Origin: Prevotellaceae bacterium
Lineage (GTDB): Bacteria; Bacteroidota; Bacteroidia; Bacteroidales; Bacteroidaceae
Assembly (NCBI GenBank): GCA_028726625.1
Contig: JAQYPT010000073.1
Span: 1 to 64,000 of the forward strand
DNA: 64,000 nt
Direction: 5' to 3'
Position numbers and translations under genes: made by a program. Of this stretch, positions 50,174 to 57,348 are shown piece after piece (within the stretch, counting starts at the first letter, position 1; each line of letters begins with the position of its first letter). Below the pieces are notes generated by a model. The model saw only the letters and a program-made list of their open reading frames with translations. It was not told where the DNA came from and did no database searches.

Positions 50174-50899
50174 ATGAGTTTACAAGATATTTTGAATCAC
50201 CGACGTGCCATCCGTCATTTCGACCCTGCCAAACCACTTGACACAGCGCGTGTACGTCATTGCTTGGAGTTGGCTGCTTTGGCACCAACCAGTTCGAATA
50301 TGCAACTTTGGGAGTGCTATCATGTCACTCAACCGAAGGTTCTCAAAAAGCTGACCCATGCTCTTTTAGATCAGCAGACGGCAGAAACCGCACAGCAAAT
50401 GGTGGTGTTCGTCACGCGTAGGGACAAGCATCGGGCGCATGCCAAGGCTGTAAAAGCGTTCGAAATAGAGAATGTCATGCAAAACAGTCCGAAGGAGAAA
50501 CAAGCCAAACGCATCAAAAAATGGCAGGTGTATTACGATTTTGTGATGCCACTGTTTTACACTCGCTTCTTTTGGTTGCTGGGATTGTTCCGTAAATTGC
50601 TGGCTCAAACCATCGGATTGTTCCGTCCTATCGTGAAACAAGTGACCGAAGGCGATACGCGCATCACGGTTCATAAGAGTTGCGCGCTTGTCGTCCAGAC
50701 GTTCATGTTGGCCATGAGTGAGGAAGGGTATGACACATGTCCTGTTGAGGGATTTGACAGTTGGCTGATCAAGAAGGCTTTAGGACTTCCTTACCACACG
50801 GAAATCAACATGGTTATCACGTGTGGCGTGCGCCTTCCTGACGGTGTTCGATCCGAACGATACCGCCTTCCTTTCGAGCAAGTGTACCATCAAGTGTGA
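50174..50899 (+). CDS. Nitroreductase-family flavoprotein
   Basis: An FMN-dependent NAD(P)H oxidoreductase of the cytoplasm. The start DILNHRRAIRHFDPAKPLD and LAALAPTSSNMQLWECYHVT form the FMN-binding N-terminal part. MSEEGYDTCPVEGFD and ALGLPYHTEINMVITCGV form the C-terminal part. A long basic and hydrophobic insertion (about 85-160) lies between. The natural substrate is unknown. It follows the oxidative-repair gene msrAB and no promoter box was found in the gap, so co-expression is possible. Confidence 0.87.
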   Translation: MSLQDILNHRRAIRHFDPAKPLDTARVRHCLELAALAPTSSNMQLWECYHVTQPKVLKKLTHALLDQQTAETAQQMVVFVTRRDKHRAHAKAVKAFEIENVMQNSPKEKQAKRIKKWQVYYDFVMPLFYTRFFWLLGLFRKLLAQTIGLFRPIVKQVTEGDTRITVHKSCALVVQTFMLAMSEEGYDTCPVEGFDSWLIKKALGLPYHTEINMVITCGVRLPDGVRSERYRLPFEQVYHQV

Positions 50900-50901
50900 T
50901 A

Positions 50902-50941
50902 GTTCACGAGTTGACAAGTTGACAAGTTTACGAGTTGATGG
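50902..50941. repeat. Octamer tandem array
   Basis: Five consecutive octamers immediately after the nitroreductase stop: GTTCACGA, GTTGACAA, GTTGACAA, GTTTACGA, GTTGATGG. They are the same family as the arrays at 34.7 and 46.0 kb. A GCTGGTAA/TTACCAGC hairpin follows at about 50941-50974. Confidence 0.75.
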
Positions 50942-51019
50942 CTGGTAAGTTGATGAATTGCTAATTTACCAGCTGTCTGCGTAGGCTTAAACATCGTGTG
51001 TTGCGAGTGACAATACAGA

Positions 51020-51056
51020 ATAAATCCCAGAAGGCATCAAGCCAACTGGGATTTAT
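51020..51056 (-). terminator. Terminator of DUF349 gene
   Basis: A perfect 11-bp stem, ATAAATCCCAG with CTGGGATTTAT, encloses a 15-nt loop that has its own GGC/GCC pairing. It lies 29 nt past the DUF349 stop and can serve both strands. Confidence 0.75.
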
Positions 51057-51084
51057 TTAATTAATGTAAATCGCTATTTTAGCG

Positions 51085-53070
51085 TTATTCAGCATTCTTA
51101 TTTTCAGCATCGATGGCCTTGATTTTCTCACGAATCATCTTACAGTCATCCTTTAGTTTCTCCACTTTCCGATTCATTTCGTCCAGCAGGTTGTTGCCTT
51201 TTTTACTCGATGCGTTCAGGAAGCCGAGGTTGTTTTCATAAGTCGTTATCTCCGACTTCAGCTGTTCGTAGCGGTGCATCAGTCTGCCACGCTCGTTGTC
51301 CAGCACATCTTCGCCCATCTTGGCCATGTTCTTCAAGTTGTTTTTGAAGTTGTCAAGGTGTCGGCGGGCAAACGAAATGTGCAAGTCCTTATACAACTTG
51401 TCCAAGATGTCGTGGTATTCCTGATAAACGTTATCTTTCTCTTTGTACGGAACATGGCCTATCTTACCGTACTCGTCCACCAATTCCTGCACCTTTTCTT
51501 TGGTGTTTTCGTCAGGTTTTTCAACCAACTCTTTTAGCTGGGCGATGATGGCTCGTTTCTTTTCCAGGTTCTCGTACTCGTTATTTTTCGTGCTTGCATT
51601 GGCTTTGTTGCGCACCTCAAAGAAGGTGTTGCAAGCCGTAATAAAGTCGTTCCACAGGCGGTCACCTTGTTTCCTAGGCACCATACCAATGGTTTTCCAT
51701 TCTTTCTGCAAGGCAATGAGTTTGTCGCTCGTCGACTTCCAATCCGTGCTGTCGGCCAAAGCCTGTGCTTTCTCCACAAGTTCTTTCTTCTTTTCGGCGT
51801 TCTCAGCGAAGCGTTGTTTCATCTGCTTGAAGAACTCTGCCTTGTTTTGGAAGAACTGATCGCAGGCTGAGCGGAAACGTTCGAATATTTTGACGTTCAT
51901 TTTTTGCGGGGCAAACCCTATCGTCTTCCATTCTGCCTGAATGGCGATAATCTCCTTTGTATGTTTTTCCCATTCGCCAGCCGTCTTGTATTCCTGTGCA
52001 ACGATGTCCTCCACCTTCTCGCAAAGTGCTGTCTTTTTCGTCAGGTTTTCTTCTTCCTCCTGGCGCAATGTTTCGAAATGTTGCTGGTGACGCTTGTTGA
52101 TGACGGTAGACGCAGCCTTAAAACGTGTCCAAATCTCTTCGCGTAGTTCTTTGGCCACCGGGCCAATCTCACGATATTGCTGATGCAATTCCTGCAATTG
52201 GTGGAAGGCACTAATCACGTCTTCTTCGTTGGCTAGGTTCTCAGCCGTTTCACATAGTTTCGTCTTCAGCTCCAGGTTTTTCTTGAAATCATATTCGCGG
52301 GCTTCCCGATTGAGGTTCAGCAAGTCGTAAAATTGCTCAACGTACAGCTGGTAGTTGCGCCACAGTTCGCTTGCGTTCTGTGCGGGTACGGCCTTAATCT
52401 CTTTCCATTGCTGCTGTAGTGACTTGAACTCTTGGAACGATTTGTTGGCTTCGTCGGGCGATGTGGCCATCGCCTTGATTTTGTCAATAATCTCAAGTTT
52501 CTTTTTCAGATTCTCTTCTTTCTCTGCCTCTTGCTGTTGAAAAATCTTAGCCCGCTTCTCTTTGATGATGGCCATCTCAGCCTTGAGGCTTTCCTCCAGC
52601 TTGTCTGGCACTACCTGATAATGCTCCGGATCGCCACCATTGTCAAGGTATTCCTTCTGCTGTGCCTCTCGTTCGGCCAGATGCAGCTTGTAGAAAGTGG
52701 TCTTGAGTAGGTCAAGTTCGCCCTTCTGTGGGTATTCATCGCTGTTGGCAATCTCCTTCAGTCTGTCCAGAACCTCTTGCTTCGTTGCGTAAATCTTCGG
52801 AGCTTCTTCCTCTTTTGGCGTTCCTTCTTCCTGTTTTGTCGCCTCAGGTTGCTCTGTTTGCTCTTCGGTAGGTTCGCTCGCAGGCTCTTGTTCGGCCTTG
52901 TCCTCTTTCGGCTCAGCCTCTTCCACGGTCGTTTGTTGTGGTTCTACATTCGTTTCCTTTTCTTCTTCGGATGTTTCACTGTTTGCTGGTTCAACCGTGT
53001 TTTCGGTGCCTACAACTTGTTTCTCGCTTTCTAAATTACCCTGCTTCGGGGTGTTTTCTTGGGAGTCCAT
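51085..53070 (-). CDS. DUF349 repeat coiled-coil protein
   Basis: A cytoplasmic, highly charged 661-residue protein. The first 90 residues are Glu/Pro/Thr-rich and disordered. The rest repeats DUF349 units of about 70 residues with the recurring pattern W-K-xI-G-P and F: LQQQWKEIKAVP, HQQYREIGPVAKEL, QAEWKTIGFAPQKM, QKEWKTIGMVPRKQ and DEYGKIGHVPYKE. A coiled coil lies at the C-terminus. Function is unknown; related proteins are widespread in Bacteroidetes. Its promoter leader contains a perfect 21-bp palindrome. Confidence 0.9.
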   Translation of the reverse strand: MDSQENTPKQGNLESEKQVVGTENTVEPANSETSEEEKETNVEPQQTTVEEAEPKEDKAEQEPASEPTEEQTEQPEATKQEEGTPKEEEAPKIYATKQEVLDRLKEIANSDEYPQKGELDLLKTTFYKLHLAEREAQQKEYLDNGGDPEHYQVVPDKLEESLKAEMAIIKEKRAKIFQQQEAEKEENLKKKLEIIDKIKAMATSPDEANKSFQEFKSLQQQWKEIKAVPAQNASELWRNYQLYVEQFYDLLNLNREAREYDFKKNLELKTKLCETAENLANEEDVISAFHQLQELHQQYREIGPVAKELREEIWTRFKAASTVINKRHQQHFETLRQEEEENLTKKTALCEKVEDIVAQEYKTAGEWEKHTKEIIAIQAEWKTIGFAPQKMNVKIFERFRSACDQFFQNKAEFFKQMKQRFAENAEKKKELVEKAQALADSTDWKSTSDKLIALQKEWKTIGMVPRKQGDRLWNDFITACNTFFEVRNKANASTKNNEYENLEKKRAIIAQLKELVEKPDENTKEKVQELVDEYGKIGHVPYKEKDNVYQEYHDILDKLYKDLHISFARRHLDNFKNNLKNMAKMGEDVLDNERGRLMHRYEQLKSEITTYENNLGFLNASSKKGNNLLDEMNRKVEKLKDDCKMIREKIKAIDAENKNAE

Positions 53071-53112
53071 CAGTTCACTGTTTTAAGTTGATGATTTGGT
53101 TTTCCGGTGCTT

Positions 53113-53133
53113 TGACACATCCAGGATGTGTCA
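53113..53133. promoter_or_regulatory. Perfect 21-bp palindrome in DUF349 leader
   Basis: TGACACATCC and GGATGTGTCA flank a single central A, 42 nt upstream of the DUF349 start and downstream of the -7 box. The 1-nt centre suits a DNA operator better than an RNA hairpin, though a tight hairpin is possible. No regulator is assigned. Confidence 0.6.
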
Positions 53134-53198
53134 CTTGTTTGCCTTCACTTCGTCTATGTAGATGATTGTCATGCCGATAGTAAGGGCATTAGATGTTG

Positions 53199-53206
53199 CA
53201 AACTTA
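53199..53206 (-). promoter_or_regulatory. Promoter -7 box for DUF349 gene
   Basis: TAAGTTTG on the minus strand. It gives a leader of about 120 nt that includes the palindrome at 53113-53133. Confidence 0.5.
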
Positions 53207-53284
53207 TATAAAAATATGCTAATTTCCTAAACAATAGTGATTTTTTTATTGTTTTGTCTGTTTTAGAGTCTGTCCATGCTCGAT

Positions 53285-54211
53285 CTACAGCAGTCGTTTG
53301 CGGCGCATGATGGCCCATGAAACCACGGCCACGAGGATGGAAATGCCAAAGGCTACGATAAAACCGTACTTGTAGGTTTCCATGCCGTTGATGACGTTCA
53401 TGCCATAGAGCGATGCCACCAGGGTAGTTGACATCATCAGAATGGAAACCGAAGTAAGGGTTTTCATCACCGTGTTCACGTTGTTGTTGATAATGCTCGA
53501 GTACGTGTCCATGGTCGATTCGAGGATGTTGGCGTAGATGCTGGTAGTCTCTCGCGCCTGCGTCATCTCGATGTTGACGTCTTCTATCAGGTCTGCATCC
53601 AGCTCGTCTACCTGCAACTTGAACTTCAGCTTGGCCAACAAGTTTTCGTTGCCACGGATGGAGGTGATGAAATAGGTGAGCGAGTCTTGCAGTCGGCTCA
53701 GTCCGATGAGACTTTCGTTGTTCACCTCGTGATCCAGGTTGTGCTTGGCTTTCTCGATGAGTGTGTTAATCTGCTTCAGCCGTTTCAGGTACCATACGGC
53801 GCTGGAGAGGAACAAACGGAAAGTCAAGTCAACATAGTCGGTGAAGCCCGAGCCTCGCTTTTGCTGATAGCTCACAAAGTCTATCATCATGTTGGTTTCA
53901 TAATAGCACACCGTGATGGTCACGTCGCGCTTGTGGATGATTCCCAAAGGAACCGTTGTGTAGGGAGTGCGAGAGCGTATCTCTTTGACGTAGGGGATAC
54001 GCAGGATGATGAGCATCCAGCCATCGTCATATTCGTAGCGGGCACGCTCGTCGGTATCGCTGACGTCTTGCAAGAAATAATCGGGTATTTGGAAGCGTTC
54101 TTCCAGCTCTTGTTGGTCTTCCTCTGTTGGACAGGTCACCTGAATCCAGCAATTAGGCTGCCATTCCTCGATGGGCCTAAGTATTTCGTTGATGTTCCAG
54201 TAAGTTCTCAT
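53285..54211 (-). CDS. corA: CorA-family magnesium transporter
   Basis: A pentameric inner-membrane channel for Mg2+ or other divalent ions. The long N-terminal cytoplasmic domain includes YEYDDGWMLIILRIPYVK and VPLGIIHKRDVTITVC. Two C-terminal transmembrane helices follow (VSILMMSTTLVASLYGMNVI and YGFIVAFGISILVAVVSWAI), with the YGMN pore signature at the end of the first. Length 308 is normal. It is monocistronic with a leader of about 185 nt and a hairpin touching the start region. Confidence 0.93.
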   Translation of the reverse strand: MRTYWNINEILRPIEEWQPNCWIQVTCPTEEDQQELEERFQIPDYFLQDVSDTDERARYEYDDGWMLIILRIPYVKEIRSRTPYTTVPLGIIHKRDVTITVCYYETNMMIDFVSYQQKRGSGFTDYVDLTFRLFLSSAVWYLKRLKQINTLIEKAKHNLDHEVNNESLIGLSRLQDSLTYFITSIRGNENLLAKLKFKLQVDELDADLIEDVNIEMTQARETTSIYANILESTMDTYSSIINNNVNTVMKTLTSVSILMMSTTLVASLYGMNVINGMETYKYGFIVAFGISILVAVVSWAIMRRKRLL

Positions 54212-54215
54212 TTTC

Positions 54216-54250
54216 GCTAATCTCCATGGTTCATGGGGTCGAAGATTAGC
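54216..54250 (-). promoter_or_regulatory. Hairpin directly upstream of corA start codon
   Basis: GCTAATCTTC and GGAGATTAGC pair over 10 bases (one U-G) with a 15-nt loop, ending 4 nt before the corA ATG. In RNA it would sit in the ribosome-loading zone. No known Mg2+ riboswitch pattern is recognised. Confidence 0.5.
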
Positions 54251-54401
54251 CTCCTGGAGACTACTCTTCTACCTTTCGTTACATTTTTCCGAATGATAGT
54301 CGTCCATAAATTTTTGTTAAAAATAACCTTTTATCCGCTCTTCAGGTTTCCAAACCCTTGTTGATGGCGATGGAATCTGCCGACGGACAATGAAGTGTTT
54401 G

Positions 54402-54409
54402 CAAAGATA
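54402..54409 (-). promoter_or_regulatory. Promoter -7 box for corA
   Basis: TATCTTTG on the minus strand, giving an unusually long leader of about 185 nt before corA. Confidence 0.5.
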
Positions 54410-54825
54410 AACAAAAAAAATGATAAAAGCTGTTGCGTGACATAAAATTATTTATCAACAGCACGGCACTTTATTTTAACGGTATGTTGTTGAATATCAA
54501 ACTTAGAGTTAGAATCGTTGTTGAAACAAAAGAAATGGTTCGTTTTTTCAGCAAAAAATCTTACTTAAATAAAGGAGCCGTGTTCCAACGCTCTTCCGCT
54601 ATTTGCGTACCATGAGGAATCGTACTACTACGCATCGCAGATGAGGCCTTCACACTGCTGCATCATCCATCTTTTTTCTTGACAAACACCTCGCTGTGCT
54701 TGCGATATTTATCAATAAACTGGCAATTAGTCGCAAATACGCTTAAAATGAGCGTATTTTATAATTTGTTGTTTTACAGTGTGTTAGATGTGTTGCGGTG
54801 ATTTTTGCGCCTCATGTATGTCCGT

Positions 54826-54913
54826 TTCGTTCGTAAAAGCATAGCTTTTGTACCGCAATAAGCATGCTTTTAAAGCTCAATGTCATGCATCTTGTCATTC
54901 AAAATCGTGTTTC
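54826..54913. repeat. 22-nt-period degenerate tandem array with AAGCATGCTT core
   Basis: Units at 54826, 54848 and 54870 align in register (GTAAAAGCATAGCTTTTG, GCAATAAGCATGCTTTTA, TAAAGCTCAATGTCATGC), with a weaker fourth. The first two have palindromic cores (AAAAGC-ATA-GCTTTT and AAGCATGCTT). The 940-nt gap 54212-55152 otherwise holds the corA leader, an AAATACGCT/AGCGTATTT hairpin at 54735-54759 and no gene that I can support; the 60-codon ORF at 54433 has no recognisable features. Confidence 0.65.
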
Positions 54914-55152
54914 TTGTAGCCTTATCTTGGTGCTTTTGGGGTATAATTGTGAGTTTTTCAGTCAAGAATTAACGTTTATGCTCCCTGTAAGCCTATTCAT
55001 TTTTTTTAGAAGCCCCATTCATTATGGCTAGTTTTATTGTCATCTTTTTGGACAAAAACGTCACCCCGTCTTTTCTTGAATGGCTGATGATTCTTCCATC
55101 ATCTTTACGCCTAATCCAAAAAGAGACGGGGGTGTTGCATACGGACTTCTTG

Positions 55153-56913
55153 TTATTTTACCACGACTTTGCGCGTGGTGCCATCCGATAAGTTCAGGAG
55201 ATACAGGCCGCGGGGCAGACCGTTGAGCTGCTTTGTGGGCATTCGCTGCCCCCGCATGTTATAAATGGAGACGATTGTTGCGGCGCGGTTGCCGTTGAAG
55301 GCTGACTCTATTCCAGCCGTGTTGAAATGTGGGTCGGGTAAATAGTTGAAGCTGATGAGACCGCTGTTGTCTTTTTTGATGTTCAACACCTTATTATATA
55401 GTACATAATTGTTGTCCCAGTTGGCGTTGTAAAGCATCAGCGCAGGAGTGCTGTTTGCCGTCAAACTGTCGCGTTCCCCCAGGGGATAGGTGTCACGGTC
55501 AGCGTTGCCGTAGCTGGCATCGGCCGGAACGATGGTCAGTCGTTGGTGCGTGTTGTATTGTTTCTGTTCGGTATTGTTCACTATGTTGTATGCCCACAGT
55601 TTAGCATCATAGTCAACATGAAGCACCAGCAGCCCGTTTTTGGGTAGATAGGAGTCCCATTTACTACGTCCTTTGTTCTCTAACAAATAGTATTCATCAT
55701 GGTTCCGTGGATTGTAAATGGCGTATGCCTCACCCCCTTCCAGCAGAGGTTTCATGCCGGTAACATTCTGGGGTTCATTCCCTAAGACGGTATAATCCAA
55801 CCAGCCAGCGAAGTTTTTCTCATAACTGGTATAGGCGGGTGGTACCCATCCGATACCTAAAGGGCCGTTGTAGCTGCCACTGGCCATGATGTCCCAGTCG
55901 CCCGTGCCATAGTTTTTAGATGCTCCGGTGTCGTAAAAGTCGGGTAATCCCAGACAATGGGAAAACTCGTGACAGATGACACCGATGCCCATGAGGGTGT
56001 TGCGCACGCGCCCTATGCCCGTTCCGGTGTAATATTCGTACAGCTCGTTGCTGCATGCGTAGGTGTTGATTCTTACCCCATCCAGCACCAGGTTCTTGTT
56101 TTTGATGTTAAATTCGTGTGGCCAGATGGTTTCTGGCTTCGCTGATGTGGCCTGTCCATAGCCGGCATAGATCACGACTATTTGGTCTACAACACCGTCA
56201 TTATCCCAGTCGTAATCCCGAAAGTCAACTTTATCGTTGACCGCTTGGCAGGCTTCGACAATCATTTCCGAAACCCTCACGTCTTTTTGACCGTCTTTAT
56301 CTCCGCCATAATAGGCGAGGGGATGCTTGAGTTGCAGAGGCCCCATGACATCAAAAGTAAGGTCGAACCGTCCGTTGCTTTGGTCATAAAAATAATCATG
56401 GACGCTGCCAACGCCTCCATAGTCTTTGTATCCCGACTTGTTAACGATTTCGTCAAACTCTTTCTGAGGGTCATCGTCCCTGAAGGTCTTGTCGCTGAAA
56501 TTCACCAAGATGATGAGTCCTTTTTTCTTTCCTGTGTACTGACCTTTGCGTAAAGCCGGAAGTTTGTTTAACTGGTACAGTCGGGTAGGAGCCTTCTCGC
56601 GCAGTGGTTCTATCTCTTCCACGGTGCGGATGTTCTTTTTCTCAAAGGCTGTCCTCAGGGAAGCTTCGTGTGCCAGGATGTTGGAGGAAACTAATTTGTC
56701 CTTCTCAATCTTCGCATAGAAGAAGTTGTTGTCACGCTGGACCAGTGGAACCTGGTCGTCTGTCAGGAAATAATGCAGATGCTCATCGCCCACCATGAGT
56801 ACGCGGATGGTCGAACCATCACCTTGGGTGTAGGTTCTCCACATTTTTTTTGCAGGGATGGCATGGGCTATTGTCGTTGCAATCAGCAAGCATGAAAGTA
56901 GGATGGATCTCAT
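55153..56913 (-). CDS. Secreted M6-family metalloprotease, type IX cargo
   Basis: A 586-residue exported zinc protease related to immune inhibitor A. The signal peptide is MRSILLSCLLIATTIAHA. A propeptide-like region runs to about 125, then KGLIILVNFSDKTF opens the catalytic domain. The zinc site is VICHEFSHCLGLPDFYD (HExxHxxGxxD) and the Met-turn is DIMASGSYNG. A beta-rich domain follows, and the C-terminus (VSIYNMRGQRMP, LPRGLYLLNLSDG, RKVVVK) is a type IX sorting domain. It probably degrades host or environmental proteins at the surface. It is monocistronic. Confidence 0.92.
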   Translation of the reverse strand: MRSILLSCLLIATTIAHAIPAKKMWRTYTQGDGSTIRVLMVGDEHLHYFLTDDQVPLVQRDNNFFYAKIEKDKLVSSNILAHEASLRTAFEKKNIRTVEEIEPLREKAPTRLYQLNKLPALRKGQYTGKKKGLIILVNFSDKTFRDDDPQKEFDEIVNKSGYKDYGGVGSVHDYFYDQSNGRFDLTFDVMGPLQLKHPLAYYGGDKDGQKDVRVSEMIVEACQAVNDKVDFRDYDWDNDGVVDQIVVIYAGYGQATSAKPETIWPHEFNIKNKNLVLDGVRINTYACSNELYEYYTGTGIGRVRNTLMGIGVICHEFSHCLGLPDFYDTGASKNYGTGDWDIMASGSYNGPLGIGWVPPAYTSYEKNFAGWLDYTVLGNEPQNVTGMKPLLEGGEAYAIYNPRNHDEYYLLENKGRSKWDSYLPKNGLLVLHVDYDAKLWAYNIVNNTEQKQYNTHQRLTIVPADASYGNADRDTYPLGERDSLTANSTPALMLYNANWDNNYVLYNKVLNIKKDNSGLISFNYLPDPHFNTAGIESAFNGNRAATIVSIYNMRGQRMPTKQLNGLPRGLYLLNLSDGTTRKVVVK

Positions 56914-56932
56914 CTTTTTGGTCTTTTGCGTG

Positions 56933-56940
56933 CAAAATTA
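56933..56940 (-). promoter_or_regulatory. Promoter -7 box for M6 protease
   Basis: TAATTTTG on the minus strand, with a very short leader of about 14 nt. Confidence 0.5.
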
Positions 56941-57124
56941 CATGTTTTTTTCCGAACTTCAAGCCATTTGTAGTGCAAAACCAACTCCGAAGATGACTTC
57001 CCACCGACTTGCGTTGCCGTCAGAGAGGTCGTGTTGTGTTTGGCAAATCCTCCATTCGTAAATGATACAACTTACGATATTCCATCATGATGGAAGAGGT
57101 TATATTTAAGTGAAGACAAAGAAA

Positions 57125-57170
57125 CACCATGAGAGCTGAATTTCGAGTGATGAATTCAGCCGTCATGGTG
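57125..57170 (-). terminator. Long hairpin, probable terminator of DUF4139 gene
   Basis: CACCATGAGAGCTGAATT and AATTCAGCCGTCATGGTG form an 18-bp stem with two mismatches and a 10-nt loop, followed by TTTCTTTG on the minus strand. It lies about 180 nt past the DUF4139 stop. The rest of 56941-57348 shows no gene. Confidence 0.6.
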
Positions 57171-57348
57171 GAATGCAATAAATCTTTTAGTGGGTACCCA
57201 TCATCAATCAAAAAGTCAAGGTAGTAAAACGACAGGTATATGACTGTTGAAGCGATGAGTTGCTAACTTTAAAACTATTTGCCCTACACAGTCAGCGTGT
57301 GCGCAATGAATAGATGAACCTTATAAGTCAGGTACTCCGATTTTCTCC

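Noticed and set aside
54433-54615. 60-codon ORF in the corA-M6 gap
   Set aside because: There is no recognisable domain, promoter or start context; composition looks non-coding.
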